A stretch of DNA of 64,000 nt from Neobacillus bataviensis (lineage in GTDB: Bacteria; Bacillota; Bacilli; Bacillales_B; DSM-18226): contig NZ_JAHXYW010000004.1 of the NCBI RefSeq assembly GCF_019969725.1, forward strand, positions 310,001 through 374,000, written 5' to 3'. The notes under the pieces were generated by a model. The model made no database searches, was not told the origin of the DNA, and was given only the letters and a program-made list of their open reading frames with translations. Made by a program: the position numbers and the translations under genes. Below, one piece after another: positions 44,314 to 52,895 of this stretch; position 1 is the stretch's first letter, and each line of letters begins with the position of its first letter.

Positions 44314-45979
44314 GTGAATCTCCTTTCTTCATACTTTCTGCAAATTCAATCATCGATGATAAATTTTCCATTTTGATCCGCATTTCACCCTCTGAAGCGG
44401 ACTGTCCAAATATATCAATTAAATGATCCTCAATATTGCCGAATTCCAGTTTCGTGAGAATATCATCGAGCTCGCCGATCACCTTCTCAAACAAATGAAT
44501 TTTTTCATACAATAGCTTGAGAATATGCTCCTCGACCGTGTTTTTTATCGCGAAATTGTAGATCATGACATCTTTTTCCTGCCCAAGGCGATGAATCCGT
44601 CCAATCCGCTGCTCCAGTCTCATCGGGTTCCATGGCAAATCAAAGTTAATGATATGATTACAGAATTGCAGGTTAATTCCTTCACCGCCTGCTTCCGTTG
44701 CAATTAACACCTGGGCGTGTTTTTGAAACAATTCACGCATCCAGTCTTTTTTACCGCGCTTAAACCCGCCGCGAAAAGGAACAGAAGAGATTCCATGCTG
44801 CTTTAAATACCATTGCAAATATAACTGGGTTGCTCGGTATTCCGTAAAAATAATGACTTTGTCATTCACTTTTTGAATTAACTCGAGCGCCTTTTCTGCC
44901 TTTGAATTTTGCTGAACTGCTTCCACCTTTTTAATCAAATATTGGATTTGTTCTTCAAAAGCCTGTGTAGGATTTTCTTTCTTTTGCAGCATATTTTTTA
45001 ATGTGTAAAAAACAGCTTCTCTGCTGCTGCAAGCTTCCCGCTGCAGGGTCATGACTGAGAAAGCACTGGTCTGGACCCAGTCACCTTCGCTTTTTAGGTC
45101 AGTAATCGACATATACAGTTCTTTTTCAGGTTGTGTAAATTCGATGGGAATTGTTTCAACATGTCGTTTCGTCCATTCAATTCCTGTATCAGCACGGCGG
45201 TTTCGAATCATCACTTTATTGACCAGCTCTTTTAAACGCTCGTCATCATTTAAGGATCGAGAATCGCGTTTGTATTTTTCATAGAATGCGGTTTCGCTGC
45301 CTAAATGACCTGGTTTAAGGAGCGAAACAAGGTTAAAAATTTCCTCAATCCTATTTTGAATGGGAGTGGCCGTCAACAATAAACAAAATTTCTTTTTTAG
45401 ATTTTGAACAAATTCATAGTTTTTCGTTTTATTATTTTTCAATTTATGGGCTTCATCGATAATGATAAGGTCATAATCCTGCTGGTAAATAATGTCCCGA
45501 TGCGGATTCCGCTTCGCTGTGTCAATCGAAGAAACCACCACATCGCACTGTTCCCATACATAGCTTTTCCTTTGGGTGATGGCAGGGATAAAAAACTTGC
45601 TATTAAGTTCAATGGCCCATTGGGTAACTAATGAAGCGGGAACAAGGATCAATACTTTTTTTACCAGTCCACGAATCATGTATTCTTTTAAAATCAAGCC
45701 GGCTTCAATCGTCTTACCGAGTCCGACTTCATCGGCAAGAATCGCCTTGCCATTCATGTTTTCAATTACTTGCTTAGCGGTTTCAAGCTGGTGAGGAAGC
45801 GGTGTTAAATTAGCCAGATGATTCGGTGCCTGAAGGCCCTCGAATTCAGGGATGACAAGGTGTTTTTCAACCCCAATAGCCAGTTTAAAAAGCTCCCAAT
45901 TTCCCCAAGGACCATCGTTGTCAATTCTATGCAAAAAATCATCCTGCCATGAGGAATCAAATTCAATTTCGACAGACAT
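44291..45979 (-). CDS. yqhH: SNF2-family helicase YqhH
   Basis: DNA-dependent ATPase of the SNF2/RapA-like group, 562 residues. Motif I is ADEVGLGKTIEAG, motif II DEAH, motif III LLTATPIQN, and the C-terminal domain carries VIIFTEYRATQLYL, EAGGEGINLQ and QRIGRIHRLGQ. AAAGGAG precedes the ATG. The architecture resembles RapA, so a role in recycling RNA polymerase or remodelling protein-DNA complexes is possible but not shown. Confidence 0.88.
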   Translation of the reverse strand: MSVEIEFDSSWQDDFLHRIDNDGPWGNWELFKLAIGVEKHLVIPEFEGLQAPNHLANLTPLPHQLETAKQVIENMNGKAILADEVGLGKTIEAGLILKEYMIRGLVKKVLILVPASLVTQWAIELNSKFFIPAITQRKSYVWEQCDVVVSSIDTAKRNPHRDIIYQQDYDLIIIDEAHKLKNNKTKNYEFVQNLKKKFCLLLTATPIQNRIEEIFNLVSLLKPGHLGSETAFYEKYKRDSRSLNDDERLKELVNKVMIRNRRADTGIEWTKRHVETIPIEFTQPEKELYMSITDLKSEGDWVQTSAFSVMTLQREACSSREAVFYTLKNMLQKKENPTQAFEEQIQYLIKKVEAVQQNSKAEKALELIQKVNDKVIIFTEYRATQLYLQWYLKQHGISSVPFRGGFKRGKKDWMRELFQKHAQVLIATEAGGEGINLQFCNHIINFDLPWNPMRLEQRIGRIHRLGQEKDVMIYNFAIKNTVEEHILKLLYEKIHLFEKVIGELDDILTKLEFGNIEDHLIDIFGQSASEGEMRIKMENLSSMIEFAESMKKGDSHAAAGNS

Positions 45980-46103
45980 CGTTTCAGCTCCTTTTCCTGC
46001 AAAAGTTCCTACAAAAGTTATTGCTCAATGTAATGTTTTAATGGTAGGATGATAATAGCTTTGAAAGTTTTAAATATTTTAATAAGGTAATTTATTTTAG
46101 AAG

Positions 46104-46109
46104 TATAAT
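46104..46109 (+). promoter_or_regulatory. Likely -10 element for the gcv transcript
   Basis: A perfect TATAAT lies about 30 bases before the riboswitch. No good -35 is seen at 17 bases upstream. Confidence 0.4.
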
Positions 46110-46135
46110 TAGTATGACCAAAATGGAAAATATTA

Positions 46136-46318
46136 TAAATGCGAATGATAACAAGGGGAGAGACTACTTTGTAGCGCCGAAGGAGCAAGCAGACCATGTG
46201 AATCTCTCAGGCAAAAGAACTCTTGTTTGACGCAGCTCTGGAGAGTGCTGTATAGATTGGGCAGCCACCAAAGGGGAAAGCCATTCTTAGGTTAAACTTT
46301 CAGGTGCAAGGACAGAGA
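46136..46318 (+). promoter_or_regulatory. Tandem glycine riboswitch
   Basis: Two consecutive glycine aptamers precede gcvT. Aptamer I runs to about 46250 and shows AGGGGAGAGAC, GCGCCGAAGGAGCAA, GAATCTCTCAGGCAAAAGAAC and CTCTGGAGAGTGC. Aptamer II (about 46255-46318) shows GCCACCAAAGGGGA and AAACTTTCAGGTGCAAGGACAG. These conserved blocks match the B. subtilis gcvT leader closely. Glycine binding should prevent formation of the following terminator and switch the operon on. The remaining 46357-46494 is leader before gcvT, and 45980-46103 holds nothing recognizable. Confidence 0.95.
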
Positions 46319-46356
46319 CCTTCTTTCGTTTAAAGGGAGGTTTCTGTCCTTTTTTA
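46309..46356 (+). terminator. Riboswitch expression-platform terminator
   Basis: AGGACAGAGACC pairs with GGTTTCTGTCCT (one G-T pair) and seven T follow. The 5' arm overlaps the end of aptamer II, giving the mutually exclusive folding expected of an ON switch. Confidence 0.92.
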
Positions 46357-46494
46357 TGTTTTCCTTTGTCAAAATACTTTTTTAAATGCAAAATCAGAAT
46401 AATATTTTTCCTGATTTTGTTAATGGGTTAATCTCTGTTAAAGAGTCAATTTTTACGAATAATGAACATGTAAAAGATTGAAGGGGGATTTATG

Positions 46495-47598
46495 ATGACT
46501 GAATTGAAACGTACTCCGCTGTTTGACGTTTATAAGGAATACGGCGGTAAAACGATTGATTTCGGAGGCTGGGAACTGCCTGTCCAGTTTTCAAGCATTA
46601 AGGAAGAACATGAAGCCGTAAGAACAAAAGCTGGATTATTTGATGTTTCCCATATGGGGGAAGTAGAAGTAAAAGGTGCTGACAGCTTAAATTATTTACA
46701 AAAAATGATGACAAACGATATTTCAAAAATTAAAAACGGCGGCGCCCAATACACAGCAATGTGCTACGAAAATGGCGGTACAGTTGATGATCTGCTCGTT
46801 TATAAAATCGAAGATAATCACTATTTATTGGTTGTGAATGCATCCAATATTGAAAAGGATTATAAATGGCTTGAAGAACATTTAGAGGGCGATGTCAGCC
46901 TGGAAAACCTTTCTGAAAAAATGGCACAGCTCGCCGTTCAGGGACCTCTTGCTGAAAAGGTACTGCAAAAGCTTACAGATACTGATTTAAGTGGTGTTGG
47001 CTTTTTCAAATTTCAGCAGGAAGTGCTCATAAATGGAAAAAAGGCGCTTGTATCTAGAACCGGCTATACAGGTGAAGATGGTTTTGAGGTTTATTGTGAT
47101 TCTTCAGAAGCCGCACTGCTTTGGAAAGAAATTTTAAAAGCAGGAGAGGAAGAAGGAATTCTCCCGTGTGGATTAGGAGCGCGCGATACTCTTCGTTTCG
47201 AAGCGGTGTTAGCACTCTACGGCCAAGAGTTATCAGCGGAAATTTCTCCGCTGGAAGCCGGAATTGGATTTGCGGTGAAATTAACTAAAGAAGCAGATTT
47301 CATCGGGAAAGAAGCATTAAAGCAGCAAAAAGAAAAAGGCCTCCCAAGAAAATTGGTTGGTATCGAAATGATTGACCGCGGAATTCCGCGTCACGGCTAT
47401 CCAGTCTATAAAGGTGAAGAATTAATCGGAGAGGTTACGACTGGAACTCAGTCTCCAACCTTAAAGAAAAATATTGGTCTTGCCTTAATTAAGACAGAAT
47501 TTGCTGGTCTTGAATCAGAGGTAGAAGTGGAAATTCGCGGTAAACGCCTGAAAGCTACAGTAGTTCCAACACCTTTTTATAAAAGAGAAAAGAAATAA
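46495..47598 (+). CDS. gcvT: Glycine cleavage system T protein (aminomethyltransferase)
   Basis: Transfers the methylene group from aminomethyl-lipoyl H protein to tetrahydrofolate and releases ammonia. The 367-residue protein has the N-terminal [34 protein letters not shown] and MTNDI motifs with folate-site residues, [11 protein letters not shown], and the C-terminal GCVT barrel. AAGGGGG gives better spacing to the ATG at 46495 than to 46492. It is first gene of the glycine-induced gcv operon. Confidence 0.95.
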   Translation: MTELKRTPLFDVYKEYGGKTIDFGGWELPVQFSSIKEEHEAVRTKAGLFDVSHMGEVEVKGADSLNYLQKMMTNDISKIKNGGAQYTAMCYENGGTVDDLLVYKIEDNHYLLVVNASNIEKDYKWLEEHLEGDVSLENLSEKMAQLAVQGPLAEKVLQKLTDTDLSGVGFFKFQQEVLINGKKALVSRTGYTGEDGFEVYCDSSEAALLWKEILKAGEEEGILPCGLGARDTLRFEAVLALYGQELSAEISPLEAGIGFAVKLTKEADFIGKEALKQQKEKGLPRKLVGIEMIDRGIPRHGYPVYKGEELIGEVTTGTQSPTLKKNIGLALIKTEFAGLESEVEVEIRGKRLKATVVPTPFYKREKK

Positions 47599-47616
47599 CA
47601 GAAGGGAGCTAGGTTT

Positions 47617-48963
47617 ATGAAACATCGTTATTTACCAATGACTGAACAAGATAAGAAGGCTATGCTTGAAACGATTGGTGTTTCCTCCGTTGATGAGCTG
47701 TTTAGTGATATCCCTGAAAAAGTGAGATTTAAAGGTGAATATAATATAAAAGCAGCAAAATCAGAAACGGCATTAATGAAAGAACTATTTAATATGGCAA
47801 GCCGTAATGCAGACCTAAAAAGAAATGTTTCTTACTTAGGTGCCGGCGTTTATGACCATTACATGCCTGTAATTGTAGACCATGTCATTTCCCGGTCAGA
47901 ATTCTATACAGCCTATACACCATATCAGCCAGAGATTTCACAAGGTGAACTTCAAGCCATTTTTGAATTCCAAACAATGATTTGTGAATTAACAGGAATG
48001 GATGTAGCTAACTCTTCGATGTATGATGGTGGAACAGCTCTTGCAGAAGCAGCAATGCTAAGTGCGGGTCATACAAAGCGCAAGACGATTGTTGTATCAA
48101 GTGCGGTACATCCAGAGTCCCGTGAAGTATTAAAGACCTATGCAAAGGGTCAATATCTTGACGTTGTAGAAGTTCCTGTAAAAGACGGTGTCACTGATGT
48201 TGAGGCTTTAAAAGGATTGGTGAATTCCGAAGTTGCTGCTGTTATCGTCCAATATCCGAATTTTTTCGGCAGAATCGAACCTTTGAATGAACTTGAAGAA
48301 ATCATTCATGAACATAAAGCGATGTTTGTTGTTTCAAGCAATCCATTATCACTTGGAGTTTTGACACCTCCAGGGAAATTTGGTGCAGATATTGTGATTG
48401 GCGATGCACAGCCGTTCGGAATTCCAACTGCCTTTGGCGGACCACACTGCGGATTTTTTGCTGTAACAACTAAATTAATGCGTAAAGTACCAGGACGACT
48501 CGTTGGACAGACAACCGATGACCAAGGCCGCCGCGGTTTTGTATTAACCCTTCAGGCGCGTGAACAGCATATACGTCGTGATAAAGCGACTTCCAACATT
48601 TGTTCGAACCAGGCGCTTAATGCGCTTGCTGCGTCGGTTGCCATGACGGCTCTTGGTAAAAAAGGCGTTCGAGAAATGGCTGCATCCAACTTACAGAAGG
48701 CGCACTATGCGAAAAATGCCTTTAAAGAAGCAGGGGTTGAAGTTATTTTCGATGGCCATTCATTTAATGAATTTGTGGTCAAACTAAATAAGCCTGTTAA
48801 AGAAGTCAATCAACAGCTCTTACAAAAAGGAATCATTGGCGGTTATGATTTAGGCCGTGATTATCCTGAGCTGTCTAACCATATGCTTATTGCGGTTACG
48901 GAGCAAAGAACGAAGGAAGAAATTGATACACTAGTGAAAGAATTGGGGGATTTGCATGCATAA
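47617..48963 (+). CDS. gcvPA: Glycine dehydrogenase (decarboxylating) subunit 1
   Basis: N-terminal half of the split P protein that decarboxylates glycine and passes the aminomethyl group to H protein. The 448-residue protein has [21 protein letters not shown] and [21 protein letters not shown] motifs of the P1 subunit, DGGTALAEA, and [32 protein letters not shown] precedes the ATG. It overlaps gcvPB by eight bases. Confidence 0.95.
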   Translation: MKHRYLPMTEQDKKAMLETIGVSSVDELFSDIPEKVRFKGEYNIKAAKSETALMKELFNMASRNADLKRNVSYLGAGVYDHYMPVIVDHVISRSEFYTAYTPYQPEISQGELQAIFEFQTMICELTGMDVANSSMYDGGTALAEAAMLSAGHTKRKTIVVSSAVHPESREVLKTYAKGQYLDVVEVPVKDGVTDVEALKGLVNSEVAAVIVQYPNFFGRIEPLNELEEIIHEHKAMFVVSSNPLSLGVLTPPGKFGADIVIGDAQPFGIPTAFGGPHCGFFAVTTKLMRKVPGRLVGQTTDDQGRRGFVLTLQAREQHIRRDKATSNICSNQALNALAASVAMTALGKKGVREMAASNLQKAHYAKNAFKEAGVEVIFDGHSFNEFVVKLNKPVKEVNQQLLQKGIIGGYDLGRDYPELSNHMLIAVTEQRTKEEIDTLVKELGDLHA

Positions 48964-50416
48964 TCAAGATCAAGCGCTCATTTTTGAACTAAGCACACCC
49001 GGACGAATTGGTTACAGCCTTCCGGAAATGGATGTTCCGGAAGCAGATCTAAATGGTCTTCTCCCAGAAGGATACTTACGTGTTGATGAACCGGAGCTTC
49101 CTGAAGTATCTGAGCTTGATATCATGCGCCATTATACTGCCCTATCAAGAAGAAATCATGGGGTAGATTCTGGCTTTTATCCGCTTGGCTCTTGTACTAT
49201 GAAATATAATCCAAAAATCAATGAAAATGTTGCCCGCTTTAACGGTTTTGCCCATGTGCATCCATTGCAGGACGAAAGCTCTGTCCAAGGCGCACTAGAG
49301 CTATTGTATGACTTGCAGGAGCATTTAATTGAAATTACGGGAATGGACGAAGTAACCCTTCAGCCGGCTGCAGGTGCCCATGGTGAATGGACAGGATTAA
49401 TGATGATCCGTGCTTATCATGAAGCGAATGGGGATTTGAAGCGTACGAAAGTAATCGTTCCTGACTCTGCGCACGGTACCAACCCGGCCTCTGCCACAGT
49501 TGCAGGTCTTGAGACGATTACCGTTAAATCGAATGAAAATGGTCTTGTTGACCTTGAGGATCTAAGAAGAGTTGTTGGGGAGGATACAGCTGCTTTAATG
49601 TTGACCAACCCAAATACACTAGGACTATTTGAAGAAAATATCCTTGAAATGGCTGAGATTGTGCACGAAGCTGGTGGTAAGCTTTACTATGACGGCGCGA
49701 ACTTAAACGCGGTTTTATCTAAAGCAAGACCAGGTGACATGGGCTTTGACGTTGTTCACTTAAATCTTCATAAGACCTTTACCGGCCCTCACGGAGGCGG
49801 CGGACCAGGTTCTGGTCCTGTTGGGGTTAAGGCTGACTTAATTCCGTTCCTGCCAAAACCGGTAATCGCGAAACGCGGTGAAGAGTATGTTCTTGATTAT
49901 GACCGTCCACAATCAATCGGACGTGTAAAGCCATATTACGGAAACTTTGGCATTAACGTTCGTGCCTATACTTATATCCGTTCCATGGGTCCAGACGGCT
50001 TAAAGGCGGTAACAGAATATGCAGTTCTAAATGCGAACTACATGATGAGAAGACTTGCTGAATATTATGATCTTCCGTTTGATAGACATTGTAAACATGA
50101 ATTTGTCTTAAGCGGCCGCCGTCAGAAAAAGTTAGGCGTGCGTACCCTTGATATTGCGAAGCGCCTGCTTGATTTCGGCTACCATCCGCCAACCATTTAC
50201 TTCCCGTTAAATGTGGAAGAGTGTATTATGATTGAGCCGACAGAAACTGAATCAAAGGAAACCTTGGATTCTTTCGTCGATATCATGATCCAAATTGCCA
50301 AAGAAGCAGAAGAAAATCCAGAGGTTGTTCAAGAGGCGCCGCACACAACTGTGGTAGGTCGCCTGGACGAAACTACCGCTGCTCGGAAACCAGTATTAAA
50401 ATACCAAAAGGCATAA
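48956..50416 (+). CDS. gcvPB: Glycine dehydrogenase (decarboxylating) subunit 2
   Basis: C-terminal, PLP-binding half of the split P protein, 486 residues. The PLP lysine is K273 in [30 protein letters not shown] and [17 protein letters not shown] are further signatures. Together with GcvPA, GcvT, an H protein and lipoamide dehydrogenase (encoded elsewhere) it forms the complete system. The H protein needs lipoate, and lipM lies nearby. Confidence 0.95.
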   Translation: MHNQDQALIFELSTPGRIGYSLPEMDVPEADLNGLLPEGYLRVDEPELPEVSELDIMRHYTALSRRNHGVDSGFYPLGSCTMKYNPKINENVARFNGFAHVHPLQDESSVQGALELLYDLQEHLIEITGMDEVTLQPAAGAHGEWTGLMMIRAYHEANGDLKRTKVIVPDSAHGTNPASATVAGLETITVKSNENGLVDLEDLRRVVGEDTAALMLTNPNTLGLFEENILEMAEIVHEAGGKLYYDGANLNAVLSKARPGDMGFDVVHLNLHKTFTGPHGGGGPGSGPVGVKADLIPFLPKPVIAKRGEEYVLDYDRPQSIGRVKPYYGNFGINVRAYTYIRSMGPDGLKAVTEYAVLNANYMMRRLAEYYDLPFDRHCKHEFVLSGRRQKKLGVRTLDIAKRLLDFGYHPPTIYFPLNVEECIMIEPTETESKETLDSFVDIMIQIAKEAEENPEVVQEAPHTTVVGRLDETTAARKPVLKYQKA

Positions 50417-50423
50417 TAAGTTT

Positions 50424-50455
50424 AGGGATGATTCGTTTGTGAATCATCCCTTTTT
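50424..50455 (+). terminator. Terminator after gcvPB
   Basis: An 11-bp perfect stem AGGGATGATTC / GAATCATCCCT with a 6-base loop and five T. Confidence 0.93.
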
Positions 50456-50476
50456 GTTGGGAAAAATATGTTTTAA

Positions 50477-50560
50477 TGTCCAAAGTTCACTAATATATGT
50501 CCAATGCGTTCTGAAATTTGTCCATACACCACTTAAAATTGTCCAATCCACCAACATACA
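50477..50560. repeat. Array of four TGTCCA repeats at 21-bp spacing
   Basis: TGTCCA occurs at 50477, 50498, 50519 and 50540, each exactly 21 bases apart. The rest of each unit is degenerate and A+T-rich. The array lies between two terminators of convergent genes. Confidence 0.75.
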
Positions 50561-50592
50561 TAAAAAGGCTCCGGAAACTGCTTCCGGAGCCT
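50561..50592 (-). terminator. Terminator after yqhL
   Basis: An 11-bp perfect stem AGGCTCCGGAA / TTCCGGAGCCT; on the minus strand TTTTTA follows. Confidence 0.9.
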
Positions 50593-50597
50593 CAAAC

Positions 50598-50981
50598 TTA
50601 TTTCTTTGCTTTTACTTTTCCAGACCATTTTTTAAATCCGCCTTGCAGCTGAGTTAGGTCTTTATAACCTTTACGGTGTAAAAATTGGGCTGCACGGGCG
50701 CTGCGCATGCCGCTTTGGCAATAAAGATAAACAGGCATGTCAGGTCGAATTTCTTTCATGCGCATTCTCATTTGAGACATTGGGATATTACGTGCGCCTA
50801 GAATATGACCGCCTTCGAACTCGTTCGGTTCACGAACATCTATTAGCTGTGCCTTACGATACCCTGAACGAAAATCTTCTTCAGTTACCGTTTTGACAAT
50901 CCTTTTTTGGTAGAAATACGTGAAAACGGAGTAAATAATAACTGCTGCGATAACGACTAATAAGAAATAAAGTGAATTCAA
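50598..50981 (-). CDS. yqhL: Membrane-anchored rhodanese-domain protein YqhL
   Basis: A 127-residue protein with one N-terminal membrane helix (SLYFLLVVIAAVIIYSVFTYF) followed by a single rhodanese domain. The active-site loop is YCQSGMRSA with catalytic Cys, preceded by LIDVREPNEFEGGHI. It probably transfers or senses sulfane sulfur near the membrane. The TTG at 50981 is chosen because AAAGGAG lies about 11 bases upstream and the length then equals YqhL. Confidence 0.85.
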   Translation of the reverse strand: MNSLYFLLVVIAAVIIYSVFTYFYQKRIVKTVTEEDFRSGYRKAQLIDVREPNEFEGGHILGARNIPMSQMRMRMKEIRPDMPVYLYCQSGMRSARAAQFLHRKGYKDLTQLQGGFKKWSGKVKAKK

Positions 50982-51171
50982 TTCCTTTTTGCTCCTTTCA
51001 AGCTTTGCTGCACTAGTATTTATTATATAAGCCAACCCCGGAAAGATAAAGATGAATGGAAAAAATTCTTTAAAGAGTCCCTAAAGATATTATAGCAGAA
51101 TCATCTCATTTTGAATTCCTATCAGATTTTGGTAGACTTAATATATAATTTTACAAAAATGAGGTTTTTGC

Positions 51172-52008
51172 ATGGAAAAGGAAGTTTGGCGTTTTATAGA
51201 TACGGGAAATAGTTCACCATCTTTTAACATGGCATTAGATGAGGCACTTCTTGACTGGCACAGCGAAGGGAAATTTCCGCCGGTCATTCGCTTCTATGGC
51301 TGGAACCCTCCAACGCTTTCTGTTGGTTACTTTCAAAAAGTAGAAAAAGAAATCGATATGGAGGCAGTGAAAGCACATCAGTTAGGCTTTGTCAGAAGGC
51401 CAACGGGTGGACGCGGCGTCCTTCATGAGCATGAGCTAACATATAGTGTAATCGTCTCCGAAGACCATCCAGAGATGCCGAAAACGGTCACAGAGGCTTA
51501 CCGAGTGATTTCAGAAGGCATTTTAAAAGGGTTTCACCATTTAGGGTTAGAAGCCTATTTTGCTGTTCCGAAAACGGCAGAAGAACGGGATGCCCTTAAA
51601 AATCCTCGTTCTGCAGTCTGCTTTGACGCTCCGAGCTGGTATGAGCTTGTAGTGGAAGGCCGGAAGGTGGCTGGCAGTGCGCAAACAAGGCAGAAGGGAG
51701 TCATTCTCCAGCACGGCTCCATTTTATTGGATTTAGATGAAGATAAACTGTTTAGCTTATTCAAGTATCCAAACGACCGTGTAAAGGAACGGATGAAGAA
51801 GGCTTTTAAAGATAAAGCCGTCGCGATTAATGCGATTAGTCCAAGAAGAATAACGCTGGAAGAGGCCAAGGATGCTTTTTACAGGGGCTTTGCCGAAGGA
51901 CTGAATGTATCGCTTGAACCATATCAGTTAACAGACGAAGAGCTTGCTTATGTTGAAAAAATTGCAAAAGAACGCTATGAAAATGAGGAGTGGAATTTTA
52001 AAAGATAA
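51172..52008 (+). CDS. lipM: Octanoyltransferase LipM
   Basis: Transfers octanoyl from acyl carrier protein to GcvH, the first step of lipoate synthesis in Bacillus. The 278-residue protein has the catalytic Cys at position 150 ([12 protein letters not shown]), exactly as in B. subtilis LipM, and the lipoyl-ligase-fold motif [19 protein letters not shown] plus GRKVAGSAQ with the conserved Lys. It lies close to gcv genes whose H protein is its acceptor. GAGG precedes the ATG. Confidence 0.93.
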   Translation: MEKEVWRFIDTGNSSPSFNMALDEALLDWHSEGKFPPVIRFYGWNPPTLSVGYFQKVEKEIDMEAVKAHQLGFVRRPTGGRGVLHEHELTYSVIVSEDHPEMPKTVTEAYRVISEGILKGFHHLGLEAYFAVPKTAEERDALKNPRSAVCFDAPSWYELVVEGRKVAGSAQTRQKGVILQHGSILLDLDEDKLFSLFKYPNDRVKERMKKAFKDKAVAINAISPRRITLEEAKDAFYRGFAEGLNVSLEPYQLTDEELAYVEKIAKERYENEEWNFKR

Positions 52009-52036
52009 AAAAAGGCGAAATTTTTCGCCTTTTTTT
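52007..52036. terminator. Bidirectional terminator after lipM
   Basis: AAAAAAAGGCGAA pairs with TTCGCCTTTTTTT around a 4-base loop. Confidence 0.92.
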
Positions 52037-52037
52037 A

Positions 52038-52517
52038 TTATGCAGAGACTTCCTCAATTGCCTTTATATATTTCTCATACCAAATTTTCCATACGTCTTT
52101 TCGAGACTCAATTGTCCGTCCATCGAGCAGGGCATCGATGACATCTAAGCATACATGCCATCCAGCAAGGTCACGAGGTGTATGGCCGGTAATCTGAGTT
52201 AATTTTTCATTCAGGACTAATTTGCAGCCATCAATCTTGGGATAAAGTTCAAACCGAACCAGATCCTCTGCCCAGGTATATTCCAATATGGATTGCATTT
52301 TTAACTCTGTAATCGTCATTTCGATAAAGGTGCCATTGCCCATATTAAATTTAATGACGCCGCCCTCATGAAGCTCATCTACTCGAAGCTCTGGGAACCA
52401 TTTTGGCAGTTTGTCATTGTCCGTTAAATATGACCATACATCTTCCGCCGAATGGTTTAAATGACGTTCGAATTTAGCTAGATAGCCATTTCCGTCCTTT
52501 TTTATTTCTGCAAGCAT
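52038..52517 (-). CDS. SRPBCC (AHSA1-like) domain protein
   Basis: A 159-residue protein of the START/SRPBCC helix-grip fold, AHSA1-type. The N-terminal FERHLNHSAEDVWSYLTDNDKLPKWFPELRVDE and C-terminal GWHVCLDVIDALLDG are characteristic. It should have a hydrophobic ligand pocket, but ligand and role are unknown. GGAGGGG lies before the ATG at 52517. This is where mntR lies in B. subtilis; no mntR is seen here. Confidence 0.78.
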   Translation of the reverse strand: MLAEIKKDGNGYLAKFERHLNHSAEDVWSYLTDNDKLPKWFPELRVDELHEGGVIKFNMGNGTFIEMTITELKMQSILEYTWAEDLVRFELYPKIDGCKLVLNEKLTQITGHTPRDLAGWHVCLDVIDALLDGRTIESRKDVWKIWYEKYIKAIEEVSA

Positions 52518-52698
52518 TTTATTCCCCTCCAAAAATCTATTAGTTTATAATATCATTTTGGACCAAGCTTATAAATTTGTATGACTGTATTCGGATAAAA
52601 AATAAATCTCAAACCGCAAAATATGTTAAAAATTGCAGTTTTTTGCCGAAAAACCATAGAAATCTTTATTTTACTCAAAAATCTAGTGTATTTTAAGT

Positions 52699-52728
52699 TT
52701 GACAAAATAATTGTTTTTTGCCTATTCT
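52699..52728 (+). promoter_or_regulatory. Promoter of the ribonucleotide reductase gene
   Basis: A consensus -35 TTGACA (52699-52704) and TATTCT (52723-52728) are 18 bases apart. This leaves a leader of about 160 bases. Confidence 0.55.
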
Positions 52729-52742
52729 ACAATATGTAGTAG
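52727..52742 (+). promoter_or_regulatory. NrdR-like box 1
   Basis: CTACAATATGTAGTAG matches the NrdR box ACACWATATMTWGTGT at about 11 of 16 positions, overlapping the predicted -10. Confidence 0.45.
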
Positions 52743-52745
52743 TGT

Positions 52746-52759
52746 CGAAAATATTTTCG
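52746..52759. promoter_or_regulatory. 14-bp perfect palindrome CGAAAATATTTTCG
   Basis: It sits between the two NrdR-like boxes. It resembles the Bacillus LexA box CGAAC-N4-GTTCG but with the inner C and G replaced symmetrically, so its identity is open. Confidence 0.35.
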
Positions 52760-52775
52760 GTACCATATATTGAGT
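52760..52775 (+). promoter_or_regulatory. NrdR-like box 2
   Basis: GTACCATATATTGAGT matches the NrdR consensus at about 12 of 16 positions and starts 33 bases after box 1, near the three-helical-turn spacing of paired NrdR boxes. Confidence 0.45.
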
Positions 52776-52895
52776 TTTAGTTGATTTGTTTTGTAATTCT
52801 ATGTTAACTTATGTTTATTAAGACAACTAGATATAGCATAGCTTTCTAGAATCTAACACAATATACAGAATTTATAAATTGAAGGAGTTGTTTTC

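Larger units (their letters stand above)
52518..52895. other. 378-base intergenic region upstream of the class II ribonucleotide reductase
   Basis: A+T-rich stretch with no gene. It carries the predicted promoter, two NrdR-like boxes and a 14-bp palindrome (listed separately), a third NrdR-like match at 52856-52871, and the ribosome site GAAGGAG before 52896. No cobalamin riboswitch was recognized. Confidence 0.6.

Noticed and set aside
50477..50560. Array considered as a CRISPR
   Set aside because: The conserved core is only six bases with 15-base gaps; CRISPR repeats are longer and near identical.
50439..50657. Open frame across the TGTCCA array giving a heptad-like Val-Gln pattern
   Set aside because: The pattern is only the 21-base period read as seven codons; it starts in a terminator, has no ribosome site and runs into the next terminator and gene.
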